Below are positions 1-6,221 of a stretch of 7,102 bases of DNA, one piece after another. The stretch comes from Gemmatimonadales bacterium. Lineage in GTDB: Bacteria > Gemmatimonadota > Gemmatimonadetes > Palauibacterales > Palauibacteraceae. Under the pieces are notes generated by a model. That model was given only the letters and a program-made list of their open reading frames with translations. It had not been told where the DNA came from and ran no database searches. The stretch covers positions 1 through 7,102 of the forward strand of contig JAUWDL010000060.1 of the NCBI GenBank assembly GCA_030608825.1, read 5' to 3'. Positions within the stretch are counted from its first letter, which is position 1, and every line of letters starts with the position of its first letter. The position numbers were made by a program, and so were the translations under genes.

Positions 1-450
1 GGCCGGGTCGTCGAGATTGCCGAAGTACATACAGCGGGTGGGGCAGACCGCCACACAGGCCGGATCCAACCCTTCTTCGACCCGATGCGCACAAAAGGTG
101 CACTTGTCGGCGTAGCCGTCGGGGTGAATGAAGCGCGCGTCGTACGGGCAGGCCGCCAGGCACGCCTTGCAGCCGATGCACAGGTGTCGGTCGACCTGCA
201 CCGTCTTCCCGAGATCCTCTATGTGGCTCGCACCCGTCGGACAGCAGTAGACGCACGGCGGGGTGTCGCAGTGGTTGCACCGCTCGCTGCGGATCTCCAT
301 GTGGAGGGTCGGGAACTGGCCGCTCACTTCCGTGACGATCCAGTCACGATTGAAGCCTTCCGGCACATCGTTCTCGGTCTTGCAGGCCACCACGCAGTCC
401 ATGCAGCCGACGCACCTCGTGGTGTCGATGACCATGCCCAGGCGCGCCAC
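1..450 (-). CDS. 4Fe-4S ferredoxin-type electron-transfer subunit of a molybdoenzyme (PsrB/PhsB/DmsB family), partial
   Basis: This is the electron-transfer subunit that would pass electrons between the molybdopterin subunit encoded just upstream and a membrane quinone-reactive partner. The visible 150 residues hold four cysteine clusters typical of four 4Fe-4S centres. They are CVGCMDC with a following VVAC; C-x2-C-x4-C-x3-[13 protein letters not shown]; and C-x2-C-x11-C-x3-C-P. The family-typical FGNLDDP follows the last cluster. The GTG at 450 is chosen as start because it gives an N-terminus like the family's ([12 protein letters not shown]) and has GGGAGG 8 nt upstream; the in-frame ATG at 435 would cut this off. 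The gene begins 3 nt after the stop of the catalytic subunit, so the two are cotranscribed. The C-terminus lies beyond the left edge (family members are usually about 180-250 residues). The family is seen directly; the substrate of the complex is not determinable from this subunit. Confidence 0.93.
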   Translation of the reverse strand, partial: MARLGMVIDTTRCVGCMDCVVACKTENDVPEGFNRDWIVTEVSGQFPTLHMEIRSERCNHCDTPPCVYCCPTGASHIEDLGKTVQVDRHLCIGCKACLAACPYDARFIHPDGYADKCTFCAHRVEEGLDPACVAVCPTRCMYFGNLDDPA

Positions 451-453
451 GGC

Positions 454-2649
454 CTAAGCCTCCCGCTCGAGCGTGACGAAGTTGACGCTCATGCCCGTTC
501 CGCCCATCAGCGGATCGTTCACGTATCGGGTGATGAGCTGTGCGTCGCTGGCTCCCTTCCCGTAGGCACGGCGAAGGCCGCGAGCCTGCTGCCCGAACCC
601 GTGCACCATGTAGACGCAGTCCCCGCGAATCCGCTGCGTGGCCTTCACCCGAATCCGGTCGCTGACGACGTCGTCCTGGTTCTTGAGCCGCACGTAGTCC
701 CCGCTTCTCAGGTCGTGGCGTCGGGCCACGTCCTCGTTGATCCATACCTCGTTGTCGTCCATCATCTCGCTCAGCAGCGGGTTCGTCTGCGTGCGGCTGA
801 ACGAATGCACGGGGGCGCGACCGTACAACAGGCGGAAGTAGCCCGGCGGAGGCTCCTCGGGCGGCGTGAAGGTCGGAACCGGGTCGAAGCCGGCACCCTC
901 GAGTTGCGGGGAGTAGAACTCGATCTTGCCGGATGGTGTGTAGAATTCGGCCGGGACTCCCTCGTCGAAGAAGATCGGCTGTTGCGGGCCTCGGATGATC
1001 CCCTTTTCCTCGAGCTCGTTGAAATCGTAGCCTGCCGTCTGGATCCGCTGCCGCAGGTACTCCTCGACATGACGCCAGGGATAGTACTCACCGAGCCCCA
1101 GCTTCTCCGCCAGTCGGCGCGCGATCCACCAGTTCGGCTTCTGATCGGCCGGCGGTTCCACGACGGGCTGCCGCAGCGCGATGAACGGCTCGCGGAACCA
1201 CTCGACGTTGACCTCGTCGTGCCGCTCCAAGTAGACCGACTCGGGCAGCACCACGTCCGCCCAGCCGGCGATCTCGCTCGGGATCACGTCGACGACCACC
1301 ATGAAATCCAGGTTCTGGATGGCTCGGAGCGTCTCCTCCTGACTCGGAAGGGCCTGCAGCAGATTCGTGGCGTAGACGAACCAGCCCTTGATCGGATACG
1401 GCTCGCCGGTGATGGTCGCGTCGCGAATACCGTTGCTCAGGGTGCCGTCCGCGAACGGGTACCGGCCGTCGGGATTGTCGAGCTTGGGGCGCTCCGGCGT
1501 CGGATAGGGCGGGTACGGGTAGGCGGCCACGTCCATGCTGGCCGGGGTGTAGAAGCCGCCACGTCGTCCCCAGCTGCCGAGCAGGGCGTTGAGGAGCGCG
1601 ATCGCCCGGCTCCGCTGGGCATCGTCGCCGTACCAGGTCACGTGCCTCCCCGGATGCACGAGCGTGGCCGGCCGGTGCCGGGCCATCTCCCTGGCCGTCT
1701 CGCGGATCGTCTCGGGCGGGATCGTCGTCTGCGTGTACGCCCATTCGGGGGTGTAACGACCGATGATCGCCTCGAAAGCCTCGAAGCCGAACCCGTACGC
1801 CTCCACGTACTCCTTGTCGTACATCCCTTCCGTCACGAGCACGTTCATCCAGGCGAGCAGGAGGGCGGTGTCCGTGCCCGGCTTGATCGGCAGGTAGTGT
1901 TGGGCCTTGCTCGCCGCTACCGAGTACCGCGGGTCCACAACGATGATCGTGGCCCTCTTCTCGATAGCCTCGGCGAACTCCTGCACCTGCGTGTTGTGCA
2001 TGTTTTCGCCCAGGTGCGAGCCGATCAGGACGAGGCAGCGGGCGTTACGTATGTCGGTGCGCTCAGGCGAGCCCACATCCTCGCCGAACGTCAGGTTGAA
2101 TCCAACCTCCCGCGGGCCGCGGCATTGTGCGTAGGAGGGTGCGGCGATGTTCGGCGTCCCGAAGGCGCGCAGCGTGTGCTTGAGGAAGGTGCCCCCGATC
2201 CCGTGGCTGAACATCGCCACCGCCTCGGGCCCGTGCTCCGCCTTGATCCGTTCCAGCCGCTCGGCGACGACGTTCAGCGCCTCGTCCCACGTGACCTCCG
2301 TCCACTCCTCGTCCCCCCGGTTGGCTCGTCGCACGAGGGGCGCCCGGATTCGGTCCGGGTCGTAATGGGCGCCGATGCCGCCCGTTCCGCGTGGACACAG
2401 ACGGCCCCGGCTGAGGGGGTCGTCGGGATTGCCCTCGATCTTCCACAGCCGCCCGCCGCGCGTGTAGGCGATCGCGCCGCACTTCCAGAAGCAGAGGTCG
2501 CAGAACGTGGGAGTGGTGCGCACCTCGCCGTCCTCCGGAAGCGAGGCGAGCAGGTCGGGAAGCGTGAGGCCGGCAGCTCCGGATGCGGCCGCGCCGGCCC
2601 CGACAGCGGTCGTGATCTTCAGAAAGCGTCTTCGCGAAACGGTCGGCAT
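454..2649 (-). CDS. Tat-exported molybdopterin oxidoreductase catalytic subunit, polysulfide/thiosulfate reductase-like
   Basis: A 731-residue DMSO-reductase-superfamily catalytic subunit carrying bis-MGD molybdenum and one 4Fe-4S centre, expected to act outside the cytoplasmic membrane. The N-terminus has a twin-arginine signal (S5-R6-R7-R8-F9-L10-K11) and an Ala/Gly-rich hydrophobic stretch to about residue 29. The Fe-S site is C50-x2-C53-x3-C57 ... C85 (FCDLCFWKC, then LCPRG). C176, in AQCRGPREVG, is the likely Mo ligand by alignment with PsrA/PhsA (inference). The C-terminal cofactor-binding domain, from about residue 610, includes the HGFG and GKGASD segments. Length matches PsrA/PhsA (about 750-760) better than the larger tetrathionate or arsenate enzymes. 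The ATG at 2649 sits 4 codons before the Tat motif, with a weak purine-rich GGGGAAAGAG upstream. It is followed 3 nt later by the ferredoxin subunit, giving the A-B order of psr/phs operons. Substrate could be polysulfide, thiosulfate or another oxyanion; the sequence does not decide. Confidence 0.93.
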   Translation of the reverse strand: MPTVSRRRFLKITTAVGAGAAASGAAGLTLPDLLASLPEDGEVRTTPTFCDLCFWKCGAIAYTRGGRLWKIEGNPDDPLSRGRLCPRGTGGIGAHYDPDRIRAPLVRRANRGDEEWTEVTWDEALNVVAERLERIKAEHGPEAVAMFSHGIGGTFLKHTLRAFGTPNIAAPSYAQCRGPREVGFNLTFGEDVGSPERTDIRNARCLVLIGSHLGENMHNTQVQEFAEAIEKRATIIVVDPRYSVAASKAQHYLPIKPGTDTALLLAWMNVLVTEGMYDKEYVEAYGFGFEAFEAIIGRYTPEWAYTQTTIPPETIRETAREMARHRPATLVHPGRHVTWYGDDAQRSRAIALLNALLGSWGRRGGFYTPASMDVAAYPYPPYPTPERPKLDNPDGRYPFADGTLSNGIRDATITGEPYPIKGWFVYATNLLQALPSQEETLRAIQNLDFMVVVDVIPSEIAGWADVVLPESVYLERHDEVNVEWFREPFIALRQPVVEPPADQKPNWWIARRLAEKLGLGEYYPWRHVEEYLRQRIQTAGYDFNELEEKGIIRGPQQPIFFDEGVPAEFYTPSGKIEFYSPQLEGAGFDPVPTFTPPEEPPPGYFRLLYGRAPVHSFSRTQTNPLLSEMMDDNEVWINEDVARRHDLRSGDYVRLKNQDDVVSDRIRVKATQRIRGDCVYMVHGFGQQARGLRRAYGKGASDAQLITRYVNDPLMGGTGMSVNFVTLEREA
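459..464 (-). promoter_or_regulatory. Ribosome binding site for the ferredoxin subunit (decides the GTG start)
   Basis: On the minus strand GGGAGG lies 8 nt before the GTG at 450. It sits within the last codons of the upstream catalytic-subunit gene, which suits coupled translation. It favours GTG 450 over the internal ATG at 435, which would be 23 nt away. Confidence 0.6.
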
Positions 2650-2726
2650 GGTGCTCTTTCCCCGGGAGTTTCACCCACCATCTTGGGAGACACGACACGG
2701 ACGCGAGGTTACACTCGATCGCCACT
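2650..2726. promoter_or_regulatory. Divergent intergenic region, probable promoters for both flanking operons
   Basis: These 77 bp separate two divergently read genes, so promoters for both should lie here or just inside the coding ends. Rightward, TACACT (2710-2715, TANNNT form) ends 11 nt before the ATG at 2727, and no Shine-Dalgarno sequence stands at normal spacing. A leaderless or near-leaderless message is therefore possible. Leftward, TTCACG (minus strand, 2737-2732) and TGTAAC (2713-2708) are 18 nt apart, each a 4/6 match to sigma-70 boxes. Both proposals are weak, and the two -10 candidates overlap. No clear operator palindrome was seen. Confidence 0.3.
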
Positions 2727-3491
2727 ATGAGCGTGAACACCGATATCGAGCCCGAGGGATCGGACGCCGTGCGGATCGCCATGTGGTCCGGGCCGCGCAA
2801 CATCTCCACCGCCCTCATGCGATCGTGGGGGAGCCGGCCCGATACGTATGTCTGCGACGAGCCGCTGTACGCCTTCTATCTGCTGGCCACCGGCCGGGAC
2901 CATCCGGGCCGGGCGGAGATCCTGCGTGAGCACGACACGGACCCGGACAGGGTGGTCACGTGGCTGACGGGGAGGGTCCCCGAGGGCAAGCGGATCTTCT
3001 ATCAGAAGCAGATGGCCCATCACCTCCTTCCCGGCGTGGAGCGCGATTGGCTGAGCGACGTTCGGCACGGCTTTCTCATCCGCGAGCCGAGGGAGATGCT
3101 CACCTCGCTGATCCGGGTCACGCCCGATCCCTGCCTCGACGACACCGGACTTCCGCAGCAGTGGAAGCTGTTCGAGCGGGCTGCCGTCGAGACGGGATCG
3201 TCGCCGCCCGTCATCGATGCGCGGGACGTGCTCGAAGACCCGGCCGGACTTCTGGTCGCCCTTTGCGGTGCCCTGGATGTGCCGTTCATGGAGTGCATGC
3301 TTTCGTGGGAGCCGGGGCCGCGCCCGACGGACGGCGTGTGGGCGAAGCACTGGTATGCCTCCGCAGAGGCTTCGACGGCCTTCCGGCCGTACCGTCCGAA
3401 GCCCGATCGGGTGCCCGCCGGGCTGCAGGGGCTCCTCGACGAGTGCCGGCCGATCTACGACCGGCTGTACGCAGAACGCCTAACCGCCTGA
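2727..3491 (+). CDS. Sulfotransferase-like P-loop protein, partner of the adjacent class IV aminotransferase
   Basis: A 254-residue soluble protein with the layout of a small PAPS-dependent sulfotransferase. The first beta strand runs into a PAPS 5'-phosphosulfate-type loop, W20-SGPRNIST-28. R119-x-P121-x5-S127 (IREPREMLTS) fits the 3'-phosphate-binding motif. Other segments that look conserved in this group are DEPLYAFYLLATG (44-56), VIDARDVLEDP (162-172) and DGVWAKHWY (202-210). No signal peptide or membrane segment is visible. The ATG at 2727 leaves a short tail before the first strand. The next ATG (2781) would delete that strand; GTG 2733 is a possible alternative. The aminotransferase gene starts 5 nt after this stop, so the two form an operon. 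From memory, the same domain forms the N-terminal half of plant branched-chain-aminotransferase-like proteins. The fold is well supported; the acceptor substrate, and even true sulfotransfer activity, are unknown. Confidence 0.85.
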   Translation: MSVNTDIEPEGSDAVRIAMWSGPRNISTALMRSWGSRPDTYVCDEPLYAFYLLATGRDHPGRAEILREHDTDPDRVVTWLTGRVPEGKRIFYQKQMAHHLLPGVERDWLSDVRHGFLIREPREMLTSLIRVTPDPCLDDTGLPQQWKLFERAAVETGSSPPVIDARDVLEDPAGLLVALCGALDVPFMECMLSWEPGPRPTDGVWAKHWYASAEASTAFRPYRPKPDRVPAGLQGLLDECRPIYDRLYAERLTA

Positions 3492-3496
3492 GCGAG

Positions 3497-4423
3497 ATGC
3501 TTCAGCACTACGATGAGAGAAACCGCGATCTGATCGTGAACGTGAACGGCCGCCTGCTGCACCGGAACGAAGCGGGGATCAGCCCCTTCGACAGCGTGGT
3601 GCAGGGAGGGGACGCCGTGTGGGAGGGCCTGAGGCTATACGAGGGCCGGATCTTCAAGCTGAAGGAACACCTGGACCGGCTCCGCGCGTCCGCCGCAGCC
3701 CTCGCCTTCGGGGAGGTGCCGACCCACGAAGAGATCATGAGCGAGATCCGACGCACCCTCGAGGCGAACGGTATGAGGGACGGGGTCCACATCAGGCTGA
3801 CGCTGTCGCGTGGCGAGAAGATCACGTCGGGTATGGACCCGCGGCTCAACCGCTCCGGTCCGTCGCTCATTGTCCTGGCCGAGCACAAGCCGCCGATCTA
3901 CGAGCGGGATGGGATCCGCCTCGTCACGAGCTCGATCCGTCGCCCGCCGCCCGATGTTCTGGATCCCAAGATCCATCACGCCAACCTGATCCCCTCCATT
4001 CTGGCTAAGATCGAGGCCAACCTGGCCGGAGCGGACGACGCGCTGATGCTCGACATGCAGGGCTTCATCGCGGAGACGAACGCCACCCACGTCTTCGTCA
4101 TCCAGGCCGGGCGGGTGGCCACGGGGACGACCCGGGCGTGCCCCGAGGGAATCACGCGAGCCACGGTGCTGGAGTTGTGCGAGAGGAACGGGATCCCCGT
4201 TGAGGTTCGGGATCTCTCCACGACGGATGCCTACAGCGCGGACGAGATGTTCTGCACCGGCACGATGGGAGAGCTGGCTGCCGTGATCGAGCTGGACGGT
4301 CGGGCGATCGGCACTGGCGAGGTGGGCCCTCTCACCCGGCGGCTCAGCGAGCTGTACGCTGCCGAGACCGGGTCGGGCGGGACCCCGATTCTGGAAGCGC
4401 CGGAGACCTCGGCAAGCAGCTAG
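3497..4423 (+). CDS. Class IV (fold-type IV) PLP-dependent aminotransferase, branched-chain aminotransferase-like
   Basis: A 308-residue PLP enzyme of the BCAT / D-amino-acid aminotransferase / aminodeoxychorismate lyase family, similar in length to E. coli IlvE (309). Visible landmarks are VWEGLRLYEG (41-50), the predicted Schiff-base lysine K158 in DPKIHHANL, E193 in IAETNATHVF (expected to contact the pyridine nitrogen), PEGITRATVLEL (216-227) and the phosphate-cup segment FCTGTMGEL (252-260). The region HIRLTLSRG with TSGMDP resembles the plant BCAT-like proteins more than classical IlvE, so leucine/isoleucine/valine specificity should not be assumed. The ATG at 3497 is chosen because VNVNGRLL, the usual family start, follows closely. 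The same frame stays open back to 2960, but that part only shadows the upstream gene. No strong ribosome binding site is present, and the 5-nt gap suggests reinitiation after the sulfotransferase-like gene. Its stop overlaps the stop of the convergent protease gene. Confidence 0.92.
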   Translation: MLQHYDERNRDLIVNVNGRLLHRNEAGISPFDSVVQGGDAVWEGLRLYEGRIFKLKEHLDRLRASAAALAFGEVPTHEEIMSEIRRTLEANGMRDGVHIRLTLSRGEKITSGMDPRLNRSGPSLIVLAEHKPPIYERDGIRLVTSSIRRPPPDVLDPKIHHANLIPSILAKIEANLAGADDALMLDMQGFIAETNATHVFVIQAGRVATGTTRACPEGITRATVLELCERNGIPVEVRDLSTTDAYSADEMFCTGTMGELAAVIELDGRAIGTGEVGPLTRRLSELYAAETGSGGTPILEAPETSASS

Positions 4424-6132
4424 GGCCCGGAGCCCTGGCCGGGATCCTCGACGGGGAGCGAGTCTGCGGGTGCGGCGGCGAGCGAGTCGACGACGGTGAT
4501 GGACTCCTCGGACGCGAGCGAGTCCACGGCTGCCAGGGAATCGGCGTACAACTTCTTCGCGCGATTCAGGAGCACCCGTGCCTCCGAGGCGGGCACGCCC
4601 AGGTTGGAGCCGCCGAACTCGCGCATCACGGCCACGTTGAGCGCCTGCACGAGGCCGTCTCCATCGAGCACGGGACCTCCGCTGCTTCCGCGAGTGGTCT
4701 CCGCATCGTAGACCACCGCCGTAGAGCTGGACTGGCCGACGATTCCCTTGGTGGCCAACGGCGCGATGTGCCCCGCCTCCGACAGACGGCGGGCGACCGA
4801 CCAGAAGTCGCGATCGGAATCGCTCATGATCGAATCCACGAATGCCGGATCGGTTCGGGCCAGGAGTGCCTGGATGCCCCTGGGATAGCTGAGAACGACC
4901 ACCTCCTCACCGGGCGCCGCGAGGGAATCGCTCAACTCCAGGGGTTCGACGCCTTCCACGAGAGGACTGCAGCACAGCACGGCCAGGTCCACATCGTCCG
5001 CGCTCAGCACCGGATGTAGCTCGAACGGTTCAGAGATTCCCGGGAGGTAGCCGATGAAGCGACTCATTCGGGGGATCCAGCCCTCCCGCAGGAGGGCTCG
5101 GGCCGTTTGATCGAAATTCCAGGGGATGGCGAGGTGCCGGTTGGTGAGGAGCAGGCCTTCCTCGGAGGCCACGAAGGCGGTTCCGGTGAACTGGCGCTGA
5201 TACTCGGGCCCCTGGCCATCTACGCCCAGGAGCAGACCGCCGGGCGCACGCACGGAAGCTCCGTCCGGCGAGAGGGCGACCCTCAGCAGCCGTCCGCTCT
5301 CGGCCTCGGCAAAGCCGTACGCGCCCTGCAGGAGGACGATGGAACGGCTCGCATCGGCGATGATCCTCCGGGCATCCAGGCTCCGCTCCTCCAGCGCCTC
5401 GAGCCGTTCGGCGATTTGAGCCTGGAGGTCTAGGCGGATTCGCTCGAGCTCGCCCTCGGTGAGGGAGTTCTGCTCGCTCTGCTCCAGGAGGGCGCTGATT
5501 TCCCGGAGCATCGAGGCGTCCGCCTCGACTCGGCGGCGCAGGGCCCAGCCCTGGAGGGCCAGTGCGAAGATGGAGGAGATCAGCGCGATCAGCACGACGG
5601 CGGCGACGGCCCGCGAAGCCGGCCGCGTTTGCGTGAGGATCTCGCGCGGCACGCCTGAGAGGAGAATGGCCAGGCGGCCCAACCAGCCGGCCCCGCTCCG
5701 CCGTGCGCAGTCCACGCAATCGCCGAGCGCTTCCGGGATCGTCTTGTAGGGTCGGTCGGGGCCTCGGTGGAGACGGAAGCGAAGGAAGGGGCCGTTCTCA
5801 CCGATCTCGACGAGGTCGCCCGTGGCGAGCGGGGCTTGCGCCACCCGCTCTCCGTTCACTCGAACGGTCTCGCCAGGCGCCGAGACGATCTCGTACGACG
5901 AGTCTTCCAGGCGAAGCTCGGCGTGGTGCCCCGCGACCGCCGGCTCGCGGTCGGCGGGGAAGTGGATCTCGGACTGGATCCCGGTGCCGATTCGGATTCG
6001 CGGGCCACTCGAGACCTGCGTCGTCCCTCTGAGCGCGCCCGAGAGATGGACGATGATCGACCTGACGAGAGGGGGCTCGGCGGTCCTCTCCTCGGGGTCC
6101 TGCGGCTCGGCGTGGCCGCGGAGCTCCGTCAT
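4420..6132 (-). CDS. Membrane-anchored FHA-like / coiled-coil / trypsin-like serine protease
   Basis: A 570-residue multidomain protein. Residues about 24-122 form an FHA-like beta sandwich (IRIGTGIQSEIHFP, then AGHHAEL and VNGERV). One transmembrane helix lies at about 175-197, followed by a charged coiled coil (about 199-265) and an S1/HtrA-type protease (about 310-525). The triad is H333 in LTNRHLA, D382 in DVDLAVL and S484 in RGSSGGPV. No PDZ domain follows, unlike DegP/HtrA. The tail carries repeated Asp-Ser-Leu motifs. The likely topology is cytoplasmic FHA and external protease, as in Gram-negative HtrA proteins, although basic residues flank both ends of the helix. The frame is open upstream to 6480, but the ATG at 6132 is chosen: it has GGAGA 5 nt upstream, the FHA domain follows, and the extra 116 codons overlap the metalloprotease gene and read as shadow. 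A role in envelope protein quality control or signalling is inference. Confidence 0.9.
   Translation of the reverse strand: MTELRGHAEPQDPEERTAEPPLVRSIIVHLSGALRGTTQVSSGPRIRIGTGIQSEIHFPADREPAVAGHHAELRLEDSSYEIVSAPGETVRVNGERVAQAPLATGDLVEIGENGPFLRFRLHRGPDRPYKTIPEALGDCVDCARRSGAGWLGRLAILLSGVPREILTQTRPASRAVAAVVLIALISSIFALALQGWALRRRVEADASMLREISALLEQSEQNSLTEGELERIRLDLQAQIAERLEALEERSLDARRIIADASRSIVLLQGAYGFAEAESGRLLRVALSPDGASVRAPGGLLLGVDGQGPEYQRQFTGTAFVASEEGLLLTNRHLAIPWNFDQTARALLREGWIPRMSRFIGYLPGISEPFELHPVLSADDVDLAVLCCSPLVEGVEPLELSDSLAAPGEEVVVLSYPRGIQALLARTDPAFVDSIMSDSDRDFWSVARRLSEAGHIAPLATKGIVGQSSSTAVVYDAETTRGSSGGPVLDGDGLVQALNVAVMREFGGSNLGVPASEARVLLNRAKKLYADSLAAVDSLASEESITVVDSLAAAPADSLPVEDPGQGSGP
4456..4524. 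repeat. Three copies of GAGCGAGTC encoding the Asp-Ser-Leu tail of the protease
   Basis: The 9-mer GAGCGAGTC occurs at 4456-4464, 4480-4488 and 4516-4524. Read on the minus strand these give GAC-TCG-CTC (Asp-Ser-Leu) in the C-terminal tail, and a diverged fourth unit lies near 4540. The corresponding DSL motifs are at protein residues 531, 537, 549 and 557. It looks like a short degenerate coding repeat, not an intergenic element. Confidence 0.6.
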
Positions 6133-6137
6133 CGGCG

Positions 6138-6142
6138 TCTCC
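6138..6142 (-). promoter_or_regulatory. Ribosome binding site for the FHA-protease gene (decides the start)
   Basis: GGAGA on the minus strand lies 5 nt before the ATG at 6132. This spacing supports the start at the FHA-domain boundary over any of the upstream in-frame starts up to 6480. Confidence 0.65.
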
Positions 6143-6197
6143 GTTAAGGGATGAATCCGCCGGAAAGTTGGGCGCCGAGGGCAGTGGAGGGAAGTAT

Positions 6198-6216
6198 GGC
6201 CCGGTTCGGCCGGGCC
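6198..6216 (-). terminator. GC-rich hairpin between the metalloprotease and FHA-protease genes
   Basis: A perfect 7-bp inverted repeat, GGCCCGG / CCGGGCC, encloses a 5-nt loop and lies 5 nt after the metalloprotease stop (6222) in the minus direction. It is followed by ATACTTCCC, which is pyrimidine-rich but not a true U-tract. It could end or attenuate the metalloprotease transcript or protect its 3' end. Nothing else was recognised in the 89-bp gap (6133-6221) apart from the ribosome binding site of the next gene. Confidence 0.35.
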
Positions 6217-6221
6217 GGCGG

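Noticed and set aside
85..2730. Very long plus-strand open frame (881 codons) across the molybdoenzyme genes
   Set aside because: It is exactly antisense to two genes with unmistakable Fe-S and Tat motifs, its translation is Arg/Val/His-rich with no recognisable domain, and long antisense frames are common at this GC content.
2063..2818. Minus-strand 251-codon frame spanning the divergent promoter region
   Set aside because: It overlaps the N-terminus of the molybdopterin subunit in another frame and has a low-complexity Arg/Gly-rich translation with no domain.
2960..3496. Upstream in-frame extension of the aminotransferase
   Set aside because: The extension overlaps the sulfotransferase-like gene in another frame and reads as arginine-rich shadow. 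The family N-terminus fits the ATG at 3497.
4423..4443. GC-rich inverted repeats just after the aminotransferase stop as a terminator
   Set aside because: The stems are only 4-5 bp, there is no following U-tract in either direction, and the bases lie inside the last codons of the protease gene.
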